Source of the DNA: an uncultured PS1 clade bacterium
GTDB taxonomy: Bacteria; Pseudomonadota; Alphaproteobacteria; MED-G09
Direction: 5' to 3'
Length of the DNA stretch: 41,160 bases
NCBI GenBank assembly: GCA_902609025.1
Contig: CACLQD010000007.1
Coordinates: forward strand, 1 to 41,160
Numbering within the stretch: position 1 is the stretch's first letter; each line of letters opens with the position of its first letter. Positions 1 to 9,107 of this stretch are shown here, piece by piece. A program made the position numbers and the translations under genes. Below the pieces are notes generated by a model. That model did no database searches, was not told where the DNA came from, and saw nothing but the letters and a program-made list of their open reading frames with translations.

Positions 1-49
1 CAAAAACAAAAATATAAATTAATTTAGTAAGTTTTTTAAAATACAACAT
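1..49 (-). CDS. Possible 5' end of a gene leaving the left edge
   Basis: An ATG at 47-49 on the minus strand opens a frame of 16 codons (MLYFKKLTKLIYIFVF) that reaches the window edge without a stop. It is hydrophobic after two lysines, as in a signal peptide or membrane anchor. A G-run (GGGGGT) lies about 4 bases upstream and may serve as a ribosome binding site. It would be divergent from mazG. The length is too short to identify a product, and an open frame this long can arise by chance. Confidence 0.25.
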   Translation of the reverse strand, partial: MLYFKKLTKLIYIFVF

Positions 50-156
50 ATGACCCCCATCATTTTTTTATTTTAAATCAAATAGATAATAGCATTTATA
101 AATATTTTATGTCAATTTTGTGAAAAAAATAAACAAAAAATAAAATAAAATTAAGG

Positions 157-162
157 TATAAT
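157..162 (+). promoter_or_regulatory. Possible -10 element for mazG
   Basis: TATAAT lies about 30 bases upstream of the mazG start. No convincing -35 hexamer is seen at the right distance in this almost purely A/T stretch. The rest of 50-186 shows no other structure I can name. Confidence 0.3.
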
Positions 163-192
163 TAACCAAATATTCGATTAATAAGGATGATA

Positions 193-1008
193 ATGGTTAA
201 AATAGAAAAAAATACAGGCAAGTCTTTTGTAAAAATTCTTGAAATTATGTCTGCTCTAAGAGATCCAAAAAATGGATGTGAATGGGATAAAAACCAAGAT
301 TCTAACAGTTTAAAAAAATACTGCATTGAAGAGGCCTACGAGGTTGTTGAGGCAATAGAAAATAACGACAGTGATGCGTTATGTGAGGAATTAGGAGATT
401 TATTATTTCAAGTTATTTTTCACACTGAAATTAGTTCTGAAAAAGGTTATTTTAGTATCAAAGATGTAATTAATAATTTGTCTGAAAAATTAATAAGAAG
501 ACATCCTCATGTATTTGAAAAAGATTCTAATACTCACTCAATGAAGCAAATCGAAAAAAATTGGACAAAAATCAAGCAACAAGAAAGAGTAAATAAAGGC
601 AATACTGGTATACTTGATGATATACCAAAAAGCTTTCCCGCAATGATTAGATCATTGAAGTTACAAAAAAGAGCTTCTGAAAATGGTTTTGATTGGAAAA
701 ACTCAAATGACACCTTTAAAAAAATAGAAGAAGAAAAACAAGAGCTCAAAATTGCATTAATTCAGCAGGAAAAAGAGGAAATAGAAGAAGAAATTGGTGA
801 TTTAATTTTCTCAGTCATAAATTTATCACGTAAATTAAAAATTGACCCTGAAAATGCATTGAGAAAAACAAACAAGAAATTTTCGGCAAGAATAAATTAT
901 ATTGAAAAGAAACTTAAAAAAGAAAATAAAAAATTTAATGAATGTAATTTAATTGAATTAGAGATGTTATGGAATGAGGCAAAGACAGATACTAAACAGG
1001 CAAAATAG
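193..1008 (+). CDS. mazG: Nucleoside triphosphate pyrophosphohydrolase MazG
   Basis: House-cleaning enzyme that hydrolyses (d)NTPs to NMP and pyrophosphate, in the cytoplasm. It has the two tandem all-alpha MazG domains of the long bacterial form. The first carries the metal-binding pattern EEAYE...EELGD (about residues 45-70) and the second EEKQE...EEIGD (about 180-205), so both magnesium sites look intact. The length of about 270 residues is normal. The ORF opens at 187, but AAGG at 183-186 is 6 bases from the ATG at 193 and abuts the ATG at 187, so 193 is preferred. The 3' end overlaps the 3' end of hfq on the other strand by 17 bases. Confidence 0.95.
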   Translation: MVKIEKNTGKSFVKILEIMSALRDPKNGCEWDKNQDSNSLKKYCIEEAYEVVEAIENNDSDALCEELGDLLFQVIFHTEISSEKGYFSIKDVINNLSEKLIRRHPHVFEKDSNTHSMKQIEKNWTKIKQQERVNKGNTGILDDIPKSFPAMIRSLKLQKRASENGFDWKNSNDTFKKIEEEKQELKIALIQQEKEEIEEEIGDLIFSVINLSRKLKIDPENALRKTNKKFSARINYIEKKLKKENKKFNECNLIELEMLWNEAKTDTKQAK

Positions 1009-1216
1009 TAGAAATTGCATGTTTATAGACTAATTGAATATTATTTGAACCTTTTAGTGTTAAAGTATTATTATCAAATGAAGTGATTGTTCCTTCAAGT
1101 TTTATACCGCTAATTAGAAAAATTGTAACCAATTTACTATTATCAACTAAATCTTTGATAAAACATTCTTCACCTAATTCTGAAATACTTTCTTTAATAT
1201 TATCAAGCATTATCAA
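992..1216 (-). CDS. hfq: RNA chaperone Hfq, divergent form
   Basis: Sm-like RNA chaperone expected to form a hexameric ring that joins small RNAs to mRNAs. The Sm1 segment ([12 protein letters not shown]...SFDN) and the diagnostic Sm2 motif [10 protein letters not shown] are clear. The C-terminal tail is almost absent. Aligned by eye to E. coli Hfq, Q8 is Glu, rim residues R16/R17/R19 are Val/Asp/Ser and F42 is Asn, while K31, K56 and H57 are kept. Two starts are possible: TTG at 1216 has AGGG 6 bases upstream; ATG at 1210 is 12 bases from it. It is the last gene of the trkA-side run, 67 bases after trkA, and overlaps mazG tail to tail. The usual neighbour hflX is missing. Confidence 0.92.
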   Translation of the reverse strand: MIMLDNIKESISELGEECFIKDLVDNSKLVTIFLISGIKLEGTITSFDNNTLTLKGSNNIQLVYKHAISTILPV

Positions 1217-1283
1217 TGTATACCCTGGGGCTTTATTTTTATAAAATTAATAATATAAATTAAAATTATTGATTTTTTAAATA

Positions 1284-2660
1284 TTAATAATAACTGGCGC
1301 TTACTCTAAATAATTGTTCAACTTCATGAATTTTCTCAGGAATAGAGAAGATTGTGACATAGTCACCCTCTTTTATTTTGGTGTCACCCCTTGGCATAAT
1401 TATGGTTTTATCTCTTAAAATTCCTCCAATCCTTAAGCCATTTGCTAAATGAAGCTCTTCTATTGTAGGGCCAACTAATTCAGACGACGATGAAACTTCC
1501 CCTTCAATTACCTCTGCGGATCCATCTGATAAAGTATATATATTTCTGATATGGCCCCTTCTAACATGCCTTAAAATAGATGATACAGTTATAGCTTTAG
1601 GATCTAAAAAATCACCGATATCTACTGATCTTATAAGACCTTGAAAATCCTTATTATTTAGAAGCGCTATAACTCTGTCACAACCATCACTTTTTGCAAA
1701 TGCAGCAGAAATAAAATTAGTTTCATCACTGTTTGTTAAACTTATTAGAATATCTGCATTCGATATTTCAGCTTCATTTAAAATATCTTTATCCATCCCC
1801 GATCCAAGTATAACAAAACTCTTATCAAATTTATCTGATAGGTCCTCTGCAATGTTTTCATTTTTTTCAATTATACGGAGAGAGATATTATCTATTTTAC
1901 TTTCTATTAACTTTCCAACTTCTTTACCAATTGAACCACCGCCAACTAAAACTATCCTTCTTGCTTGTTCATTTTGATAACCAAAAATTGATAGAGTCCT
2001 AGCAGCAAAATCACTTGGACAAATTAGATACGCTAGATCATCCTCTAATAATTTATCATTAGATTTTGGAGTAATAATATTATTATTTCTTCTTAAACCA
2101 ACTATGACTGTGTTTAAATCAGGAAATAATTCAGTTAATGAACCTATTTCAGCATTCTTTATTGGACAATCCTCATTTATCTTTATACCCAAAAATCTTA
2201 AATTATTATCGCCAAAAGGAACATTTTCAAAAGCGCCTGGTAACTCAAACCTCCTAAAAACAGATTTAGCAACCTCTTTTTCTGGAGATATTATTATATT
2301 CACTGGTAAATTAGAACTTGTAAATAAATCTTGATAAGAAGGATTCAAGTAAGATTTATCCCTTACTCTCGCTATTCTTTTAGGAACCTCAAATAAAGAA
2401 TGCGCAACTTGACAAGCCATCATATTAATCTCATCAGAAGGAGTTACTGAAATCAACATTTCAGCTTCTGCAGCTCCAGCTTCACCTAAAATATCTGGGT
2501 GAGCTCCATGACCAACAATTCCTCTAATATCTAGTTTATTACCAAGTTTTTCAATTAATCTTTTAGAGGAATCAATAATAGTTACTTCGTTGCCAATTTG
2601 AGATAATTTTTCAGCAATAGCCCTTCCACTTAACCCAGCACCACAAATAATGATCTTCAT
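1284..2660 (-). CDS. trkA: Trk system potassium uptake regulator TrkA
   Basis: Peripheral, nucleotide-binding subunit that gates Trk/Ktr potassium channels at the inner membrane. Two tandem RCK units are visible: a Rossmann fold from residue 1 (GAGLSGRAIAEKL) with a TrkA_C domain at about 140-225, and a second Rossmann fold at about 232 (VGGGSIGKEVGKL) with a C-terminal TrkA_C domain ending in the residues EGDYVTIF. At 458 residues it is the usual double-unit size. Weak binding site GGAA about 6 bases before the ATG. It follows the orphan NtrX-type HTH gene by 22 bases, the normal ntrX-trkA adjacency of alphaproteobacteria. No TrkH/TrkG partner is in the window. Confidence 0.95.
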   Translation of the reverse strand: MKIIICGAGLSGRAIAEKLSQIGNEVTIIDSSKRLIEKLGNKLDIRGIVGHGAHPDILGEAGAAEAEMLISVTPSDEINMMACQVAHSLFEVPKRIARVRDKSYLNPSYQDLFTSSNLPVNIIISPEKEVAKSVFRRFELPGAFENVPFGDNNLRFLGIKINEDCPIKNAEIGSLTELFPDLNTVIVGLRRNNNIITPKSNDKLLEDDLAYLICPSDFAARTLSIFGYQNEQARRIVLVGGGSIGKEVGKLIESKIDNISLRIIEKNENIAEDLSDKFDKSFVILGSGMDKDILNEAEISNADILISLTNSDETNFISAAFAKSDGCDRVIALLNNKDFQGLIRSVDIGDFLDPKAITVSSILRHVRRGHIRNIYTLSDGSAEVIEGEVSSSSELVGPTIEELHLANGLRIGGILRDKTIIMPRGDTKIKEGDYVTIFSIPEKIHEVEQLFRVSASYY

Positions 2661-2682
2661 TTATTTTCCAATTATATTCTTA

Positions 2683-2928
2683 TTATTTACTAATTAAACT
2701 TTGTAATTTTATCTTAGGCCCAATATTTAGATCATTTAACTTTCTATGCAAAGCTGATCTATCCATACCTATAAATTTAGCTGTTTTACTTATGTTTCCA
2801 TTAAAATTATTAATTTGAGCTATTAAATATTTTTTTTCAAAATCAGCTCTTGCGGAACGTAAATCCATTTCTAAATCTATAACAAGGAATTTATCCAAAA
2901 TACATCTCCTTAGAATATGTTGCTTCAT
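2683..2928 (-). CDS. Orphan Fis-type HTH protein derived from the NtrX C-terminus
   Basis: Up to 81 residues carrying only a Fis-family DNA-binding domain. The segment [14 protein letters not shown], then [22 protein letters not shown], matches what I know of the end of alphaproteobacterial NtrX (helix, then HTH). The receiver and AAA+ domains of NtrX are wholly absent: the metG stop lies only 34 bases upstream, so no remnant can hide there. The frame is intact. The ATG at 2928 has no binding site, whereas AGGAG sits 7 bases before an in-frame TTG at 2896-2898, giving a 71-residue protein starting [12 protein letters not shown]. Position just before trkA is the canonical ntrX place. It may act as a small Fis-like DNA-binding protein, or be a decaying gene. 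Confidence 0.85.
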   Translation of the reverse strand: MKQHILRRCILDKFLVIDLEMDLRSARADFEKKYLIAQINNFNGNISKTAKFIGMDRSALHRKLNDLNIGPKIKLQSLISK

Positions 2929-2962
2929 TACAACAAAAATTTATAGTTGTCACTATTTTCGC

Positions 2963-4495
2963 TTATAAATCAATTTTAGGAAAAATAACTTTTGGCTCCT
3001 TAATCTTCAAGCCTGATTTAACGGCAAAACTTGGGTTTAAGTTAATAAAAGATCTTTCTTTTGCACTAATATTAAGAAAATCTAGAAGTTTATTAGAGCC
3101 ATCAACAATAACAGGCTGTAATAATATTGAGCTAATACGAAGAATCTCACAAGTAACCCATAGAATAGTATGCATTCTATCGGGGTCATCTCTATCAAGT
3201 TCCCAGGGCTTTTGATCACTAAAATATTTATTAGCCAAGGAAATAATATCAAAAATAGAATTTAAATAAGTATGGATCCGATATTCATCCATACATTCAA
3301 CAGACAGCTGGTATAGGTCGTATGCATTATTCAATAGAGATAAATCGATGTCATTAAGATCACCTTTAGTAGGTGTTTTTCCATCACATTTTGAAAATAC
3401 CATCTTAAGGCATCTTTGAGATAGATTGCCTAAATCATTTGATAATAAAGCATTTGAGTGATTAACAATAAGTTCATGGCTATAATTACCATCATTACCA
3501 AATGGTGTCGATGAAAGTAAGTAAAACCTTAATTGATCAACTCCATAAAGATTTAATAAATCAATAGGATCAACAGTATTTCCAACGCTTTTTGATATTT
3601 TTTCACCCTTATTAAGAAGAAAGCCATGAGAAAAAATCATTTTAGGAACATCTAATCCAGCTGAAAAAAGAAATGCAGGCCAATAAACTGCATGGAATCT
3701 AGTAATATCTTTTCCAATAAGGTGGATATCAGCCGGCCAAAATCTATCGAAAGATTTACTTCCCTCACACCAATCAAGCGCAGAAATATAATTAGTTAAC
3801 GCATCAAGCCATACATAAATGGAGTGCTCATTATTCTCTTCAACTGGAATGCCCCAAGAAATATTTTTTCTTGAAATAGAAATATCCTTAAGACCGGATT
3901 GAACAAAATTTTTTATTTCATTCATTCTCGAATTTGGAAGTATAAAGCTCTTATTGCTTTCATAGAGATCTAATAATTGTTTTTCATATTTGGATAATTT
4001 AAAGAAATAACTTTCTTCATCAATCCACTCAACGGAATTGCCATTAGGTGACAAATATGAATCGTTATCAGACTTTATCAATTCTTCTTCGTTATAAAAT
4101 GCCTCATCCCTTATTGAATACCATCCAGAATATTGATCGAGATAAATATCACCTTTATCAGAGATATTCTTCCAAATTGAATGGACATTTTTTTTATGTC
4201 TATTATCGGTTGTTCTTATAAAATCATTATTTGAACAATTTAAAGATTTAGCTAATTCAATAAATTCTTTTGATACTTTATCAACATAATCTTTGGGATT
4301 AATACCTAATTCTTTTGCCTTTTGTTGAACCTTTAAACCATGTTCATCGGTTCCAGTTAAAAAGAAGACGTCATAACCATCCAATTTTTTAAACCTCGCA
4401 ATTACATCAGCGGCAATTACCTCATAAGCATGCCCTATATGAGGAGAGCCATTGGTATAAGATATTGCAGTGCTAATATAGAATGAATCAGTCAT
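2963..4495 (-). CDS. metG: Methionine--tRNA ligase
   Basis: Class I aminoacyl-tRNA synthetase charging tRNA-Met in the cytoplasm. The HIGH signature is SPHIGHAYE (residues 17-25) and the KMSKS loop is GEKISKSVGN near residue 300. The anticodon-binding helical domain follows (KPWELDRDD near 440). At 510 residues it is the compact form without the C-terminal tRNA-binding dimerisation domain. The start lies 9 bases beyond the holB stop, in the usual tmk-holB-metG order. The TatD-type nuclease gene that often follows metG is not present; the orphan HTH gene follows instead. Confidence 0.97.
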   Translation of the reverse strand: MTDSFYISTAISYTNGSPHIGHAYEVIAADVIARFKKLDGYDVFFLTGTDEHGLKVQQKAKELGINPKDYVDKVSKEFIELAKSLNCSNNDFIRTTDNRHKKNVHSIWKNISDKGDIYLDQYSGWYSIRDEAFYNEEELIKSDNDSYLSPNGNSVEWIDEESYFFKLSKYEKQLLDLYESNKSFILPNSRMNEIKNFVQSGLKDISISRKNISWGIPVEENNEHSIYVWLDALTNYISALDWCEGSKSFDRFWPADIHLIGKDITRFHAVYWPAFLFSAGLDVPKMIFSHGFLLNKGEKISKSVGNTVDPIDLLNLYGVDQLRFYLLSSTPFGNDGNYSHELIVNHSNALLSNDLGNLSQRCLKMVFSKCDGKTPTKGDLNDIDLSLLNNAYDLYQLSVECMDEYRIHTYLNSIFDIISLANKYFSDQKPWELDRDDPDRMHTILWVTCEILRISSILLQPVIVDGSNKLLDFLNISAKERSFINLNPSFAVKSGLKIKEPKVIFPKIDL

Positions 4496-4504
4496 CAGTC
4501 TTTC

Positions 4505-5476
4505 TCAAATATATAGTGATTTCTTAATTAATAAAATTAAGTCTAAAATAATATGATTATTTAAATTATTATATTTTTTACCCTCATAATAAATTTTTTG
4601 AATCTTTTCTCTAATATGAAAAAATTTATCTATTTTTTTATTTTCGTATTTATGTTCTTTGAGAGCAAATTCTTTAATTAATTTATCAATCTTTATAATT
4701 GATAACTCAAAAAACAAATCTAATTTATTTGACCTTCTAAGGAAACTTTCCAATTCATATAAATCTTCATCAGAGTGCTCAGTAAATAGTTTTCTTATCT
4801 TTAAATTTATTTCTTGTGAATCTTCCTTTATTAACTCTAAAGCTTTTCCAAAACTGCCATTAGATAAATCTATTATTTCTTTTAGATCGTATACCTCATC
4901 AATTGAAGTTTTTGTTTTAAGAAAACTTTCGATTACATCATTAGAAAATTTTCTAAATTGAAGATTTAGACACCTTGATTTTATTGTTGGAATTATTGAA
5001 TCTTTATTATGAGAAATAATAAAAAAAAGACTATTTTTTGGTGGTTCCTCAATTATTTTTAAAAGTGCGTTTGTTGAATTTATGTTCATTTCATCAAGAG
5101 AGTCTAAAATGCAAATCTTATAACCACCAAAGATTGGGGTGTGATTAAAAAAATTGATACAATCTCTTACTTGATCGATCTCTATTAATGATTTTTCATT
5201 TTCGATATCTTTTTTAAGAACTATAAAATCTGGATGGCTGTCACTTTCAATTAATTTAGAAACTTTTTCAGAATTATCTACATTCATATTTTTCTTTAAA
5301 GTATCTGAAAGAATGTATTTTGCGCACCTATAAGCAAAAGTTGCTTTACCTAGACCTTTTATTCCGCTTAGAAGATAAGCATGATGCAATTTATTGGCAT
5401 TTATTGAATTAAGCATAAATTCTTCAATATTATTATTTCCAATAAAATTAGATGTTTCTTTTACGGGGTTATCCAA
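4505..5476 (-). CDS. holB: DNA polymerase III delta' subunit
   Basis: Clamp-loader subunit of the replicative polymerase. The AAA+ fold starts with a Walker A-like GIKGLGKATFA near residue 40, then ILDSLDEMN and the family-typical NALLKIIEEPP near 140, and the sensor region TIKSRCLNLQF. The C-terminal half is very rich in Lys/Ile/Asn and poorly conserved, as in AT-rich genomes. The start codon is TTG at 5474-5476, supported by GAGGA 9 bases upstream. It sits 14 bases after tmk in the conserved tmk-holB-metG cluster. The first residues diverge from the family, so the exact N-terminus is the least certain part. Confidence 0.92.
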   Translation of the reverse strand: MDNPVKETSNFIGNNNIEEFMLNSINANKLHHAYLLSGIKGLGKATFAYRCAKYILSDTLKKNMNVDNSEKVSKLIESDSHPDFIVLKKDIENEKSLIEIDQVRDCINFFNHTPIFGGYKICILDSLDEMNINSTNALLKIIEEPPKNSLFFIISHNKDSIIPTIKSRCLNLQFRKFSNDVIESFLKTKTSIDEVYDLKEIIDLSNGSFGKALELIKEDSQEINLKIRKLFTEHSDEDLYELESFLRRSNKLDLFFELSIIKIDKLIKEFALKEHKYENKKIDKFFHIREKIQKIYYEGKKYNNLNNHIILDLILLIKKSLYI

Positions 5477-5490
5477 TTTAGTTATTCCTC

Positions 5491-6120
5491 TTATTTATCA
5501 GCTATAAGATTATCAATTACAGTTATAATTAAATTATTAATTTCCTGTTCATTAAGTGAAGCATCGATAACAACACAACGATTTTTATTTTTTTTGGCTA
5601 TTTCTAAAAATGCAATCCTAATTTTACTATGAAAATCAATATTATAACTTTCAAATCTATTTTCTTGATTAGATCTATCAAGAGATCTTTTAAGTCCTAC
5701 TTTAGGATCAATATCTAGGACAAAAGTTACATCAGGTTCAATGTCTCCAATTATTATTTTTTTTAATTTCTCCATCTTATCAATGCCTAAATTATGAGCT
5801 ACTCCTTGATAAGCGTAAGTTGAATCATAAAATCTATCACAAATTACATTCTTTCCCGAATTAAGAGCAGGTTCAATGACTTGAATTAAATGCTCATATC
5901 TTGAGGCCCACATTAATAGAGCTTCAGACATAGGAGTCCATTTTTCTACCTTGCCGGTAGTAAGTAAATCTCTTAGAATTTCAGCAGAAGGGGTTCCTCC
6001 GGGTTCTCTCGTTTTAATTGTTTCAAAATTTAAATTATCTAAATAGTCTTTTAATAAATTAACTTGAGTTGATTTACCTGAGCCATCCCCTCCCTCAAAA
6101 GTTATAAATAAATTATTCAT
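5491..6120 (-). CDS. tmk: Thymidylate kinase
   Basis: Phosphorylates dTMP to dTDP for DNA synthesis. The P-loop FEGGDGSGKSTQ lies at residues 7-18, followed by the nucleotide-binding REPGGTPSAE and the CDRFYDSTYAYQG motif with the LID region after it. The ORF extends to 6141, but the start MNNLFITFEGG at 6120 fits the family; its ATG lies inside the end of dacC (KDE-stop), an 8-base overlap that suggests translational coupling. Length is 209 residues, normal for the family. Confidence 0.95.
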   Translation of the reverse strand: MNNLFITFEGGDGSGKSTQVNLLKDYLDNLNFETIKTREPGGTPSAEILRDLLTTGKVEKWTPMSEALLMWASRYEHLIQVIEPALNSGKNVICDRFYDSTYAYQGVAHNLGIDKMEKLKKIIIGDIEPDVTFVLDIDPKVGLKRSLDRSNQENRFESYNIDFHSKIRIAFLEIAKKNKNRCVVIDASLNEQEINNLIITVIDNLIADK

Positions 6121-7243
6121 CTTTATATAAAAAATAATCAAAAGATTTTATAAAACCAGAAAAAAAATTAACTTTATTAATATTTTCTCCAGCAAGTAAA
6201 TTGATTTCAATATTCTTTCTTCCCGGGATAACAATCTCCATAGAGCCAACAATATCACCTTTGGTTATAGGTGCATACAAGGGTTCAGAATATTTATATT
6301 CAGCTCTAATACCCCTTCTTCCAGGTATATCAAGCAATAAATCTAAGTCATTAGCTACAATTAATGGTAAATTATCTGTTTTTCCCTTCCAAACTGATAC
6401 ATAGTCAATTATTTGGTTATTTTTAAAGATAGAATAACTTTTAAATCCTCGATATCCGTAATTAATTAATCTGGTTATTTCAGTAGTTCTCTCATCAACA
6501 TTATCTAAACCTGTAACTACGCCAATTAACCTTATATCATTTTTTTTTGAAGATACAATGATGCCAAAACCTGATTTACTTGTATAACCAGTTTTTAGTC
6601 CATCGACTCCAAGATCAGATTTTAATATATTATTTCTGTTATATTGAGTGATATTATTCCATGTAAAAGATCTATCAGCGAAAAAACTATAATATTCTGG
6701 AAAATCAGTAATAATAAATTTAGCAAGCCTTACCAGATCTTCTGCTGTAGTGTAATGATCAATATCATGAAGACCGGATGAATTTTTAAAATTAGAATCA
6801 TTCAAACCCATTTCCAAGGCATAATAATTCATCTGCTGAGCAAAGCTTTCTTCCGAACCAGAAAGCGCCTCTGCAACTATAACGCAAGCATCATTACCTG
6901 ATGATACAACAATTCCTCTTATTAAATTCTCAACAGATATTTCTGTTTCTAGCTCAGCATAAATTGTAGAGCCTTCTTTTTGATATGCATTTCTGGACAC
7001 AGAGAATTTATCTTCCAATGAGACTATTCCTTTATCCAATGAATCAAATAAAATGTATAATGTCATTAATTTTGACATTGATGCAGGGTAAATTTTTTTA
7101 TCTGCATCTTTTGAAAATAGAATTTGATTTGTATCAAAATCTATTAAAAGTACATTTTTTGCTGAAGTATCAAACGAGAGCAAGGTCTGACAATTAAAAG
7201 CAAACCATAAAAATATTAAAGATAGATTTAGTTTAGTTTTCAT
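6113..7243 (-). CDS. dacC: D-alanyl-D-alanine carboxypeptidase (PBP5/DacC family)
   Basis: Periplasmic serine peptidase (family S11) that trims the terminal D-Ala of peptidoglycan pentapeptides. An N-terminal signal segment (LNLSLIFLWFAFNC) precedes the mature domain. The three active-site motifs are present: SMSK near residue 56, SGN near 115 and KTG near 218. A C-terminal PBP5 domain follows, and the end FFSGFIKSFDYFLYK is compatible with a membrane-anchoring amphipathic helix. Length of 376 is typical. The start overlaps the rlpA end by 11 bases, so the two cell-wall genes are coupled. Confidence 0.93.
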   Translation of the reverse strand: MKTKLNLSLIFLWFAFNCQTLLSFDTSAKNVLLIDFDTNQILFSKDADKKIYPASMSKLMTLYILFDSLDKGIVSLEDKFSVSRNAYQKEGSTIYAELETEISVENLIRGIVVSSGNDACVIVAEALSGSEESFAQQMNYYALEMGLNDSNFKNSSGLHDIDHYTTAEDLVRLAKFIITDFPEYYSFFADRSFTWNNITQYNRNNILKSDLGVDGLKTGYTSKSGFGIIVSSKKNDIRLIGVVTGLDNVDERTTEITRLINYGYRGFKSYSIFKNNQIIDYVSVWKGKTDNLPLIVANDLDLLLDIPGRRGIRAEYKYSEPLYAPITKGDIVGSMEIVIPGRKNIEINLLAGENINKVNFFSGFIKSFDYFLYKDE

Positions 7244-8021
7244 TTTTTACTATTTTAGTATCCTGAATTCCAATAAAATTAATGGTTTCTTGAAGTTTAA
7301 TAACATATTCTTTTCGATAATAAGGTCCAATAGACAATTTATAAAAGCTATTATTATTTATTTCTTTTTTTTCAATATTTAGTCTAGTAAAACTTTTTAA
7401 ACTTTGTTTAAGTTTATTCACATTTTCAATATCGGTAAAGCTTCCAATAACTAATGAATATGTTTCTTTGTTATTTGAATATTTGATTGCATTAGATTGA
7501 TTAATATATTTCTTTTTCGAAACTACATTTCCATATTGATCATAAATATTAGCCATAGCAAAATATTGCACTCTTACTCTCTGTGTGCCTTTTTCTTTAA
7601 AGCCTAATAACTCGGCAGCTTTCATTGATAAATCAATAATCCTTTCTTTAGCAAATGGACCACGATCATTAACCCTCAATATCAATGATTTATTATTATC
7701 CAGGTTTGTAACTTTTACTTGAGATGGTAAAGGCAGAGTTTTATGCGCAGCACTAACTTTATACATATTAAATGTCTCTCCATTAGCTGTGGGTTTTCCA
7801 TGGAATTTTTTTCCATACCAAGATGCTATCCCTATTTCATCGTATGCCTTTTCTTCTTTCGGATAATAGACCTTATTATCAATCAAGTAAGGATCGCCAA
7901 TTTTATAAATCCCCCCATAAAATGGATTATTATTGCTTTTATATTTTTGATTAGAATTATTTGATGTACAACTAACTAATATAAAAATTAAAGCAAATGT
8001 TATGAATCTGAAAAAAAACAT
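7233..8021 (-). CDS. rlpA: RlpA family septal ring lipoprotein with SPOR domain
   Basis: Lytic transglycosylase-type lipoprotein acting on denuded septal glycan. A short signal peptide ends in the lipobox LVSC, giving a lipid-modified Cys near residue 18. The double-psi beta-barrel includes GIASWYGKKFHGKPTANGE (about 65-83) and LRVNDRGPF, the latter holding the catalytic Asp region. The C-terminal 75 residues (YSLVIGSFTDIENVNKLKQ) look like a SPOR domain for septal peptidoglycan. First gene of the run rlpA-dacC-tmk-holB-metG, divergent from the epoxide-hydrolase gene. Confidence 0.92.
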   Translation of the reverse strand: MFFFRFITFALIFILVSCTSNNSNQKYKSNNNPFYGGIYKIGDPYLIDNKVYYPKEEKAYDEIGIASWYGKKFHGKPTANGETFNMYKVSAAHKTLPLPSQVKVTNLDNNKSLILRVNDRGPFAKERIIDLSMKAAELLGFKEKGTQRVRVQYFAMANIYDQYGNVVSKKKYINQSNAIKYSNNKETYSLVIGSFTDIENVNKLKQSLKSFTRLNIEKKEINNNSFYKLSIGPYYRKEYVIKLQETINFIGIQDTKIVKNEN

Positions 8022-8077
8022 ATATTTAGAATTATTATCAGGATTCGTTATTTAAAATATTGAGATATTTGAAAGTT

Positions 8078-9088
8078 ATGCAATTCAAACAAATAAAAAT
8101 TCCTACAAACAATATAAATATTAATACTGTGATTGAAGGTTCTGGTACGCCTTTATTTTTTATTCACGGCTGGCCTGAAAGTTTTTATAGCTGGAGACAT
8201 CAAATAAAATTTTTTTCTAAGCTTGGATACAAAGTTATTGTTCCTGATGTACGTGGGTATGGTAGCTCTGATAAGCCAGAAAATATATCTGATTATTCTA
8301 TGAAGAAAATAACAGCTGATTTAATTGGAATACTCGACTATCTGGGTGAAAATAAAGCACATATAGTTGGACATGATTGGGGGGCACCAATCTCATGGTA
8401 TACAAGCTTGTTATATCCAGAAAGAATTTTATCAGTTTCTGGACTTTCAGTTCCACACTCATTCCTTGGTAGTGATATTAAACCAACAGAAATGCTTAAA
8501 AAACTTTATAAAAAGAATTTCTTTTACATATTGTATTTTCAAGAAGAAGGTGTTGCTGAAAAGGAGTTTGAAAAGAATATGAAAAACTCTCTAAGACTAA
8601 TTTTTTCAAACTCAGATTATCAGGGAATGCTAAAAAATATCGAAACAATGATTAATCAAAAAAAATTTAAAGGAGAAGGCTTTTTAGATGGAATGAAAGA
8701 TTTTGAAACTTTACCAAAGTGGTTGAAGGAAAATGATTTAATATTTTATACCGATCAATTTTTAAGTAGCGGTATGAGAGGTCCATTAAATAGATATAGA
8801 TGTATAGATTTAGATTGGGAGGAATTAAATTACCTTTCAAATGAAAAAATTTCTAGACCTTCTTGTTTTATTGCTGGCGATCTAGATCCAGTAAACTTTA
8901 TGGTATTAAACGGTTTAAAATCCTCAGGACAGGATAAGTCCGATGATGAGTTATTTAAAGATCATATCAATAAAAATTATTCTGATTTAAGAGAATTGCA
9001 AATAATTAAAGAATGTGGTCATTGGACCCAACAAGAAAAACCTGATGAGGTAAACAAGATTTTGATGGACTTTTTAGCTAAAATATAA
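8078..9088 (+). CDS. Alpha/beta hydrolase, epoxide hydrolase-like
   Basis: Predicted soluble alpha/beta-hydrolase of the epoxide hydrolase group. The oxyanion motif HGWPESFYSWRHQ, the strand DVRGYGSSDKP, the nucleophile elbow GHDWGAP (Asp nucleophile, as in epoxide hydrolases and haloalkane dehalogenases) and the C-terminal catalytic His in ECGHWTQQEKP are all visible. HGWPE is typical of epoxide hydrolases. The ORF opens at 8060, but MQFKQIKIP at 8078 matches the family start. The substrate cannot be told from sequence. It is followed 17 bases later by tRNA-Ser and is divergent from rlpA across about 55 bases. Confidence 0.85.
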   Translation: MQFKQIKIPTNNININTVIEGSGTPLFFIHGWPESFYSWRHQIKFFSKLGYKVIVPDVRGYGSSDKPENISDYSMKKITADLIGILDYLGENKAHIVGHDWGAPISWYTSLLYPERILSVSGLSVPHSFLGSDIKPTEMLKKLYKKNFFYILYFQEEGVAEKEFEKNMKNSLRLIFSNSDYQGMLKNIETMINQKKFKGEGFLDGMKDFETLPKWLKENDLIFYTDQFLSSGMRGPLNRYRCIDLDWEELNYLSNEKISRPSCFIAGDLDPVNFMVLNGLKSSGQDKSDDELFKDHINKNYSDLRELQIIKECGHWTQQEKPDEVNKILMDFLAKI

Positions 9089-9107
9089 TCATTAATTAAG
9101 TACCTGC

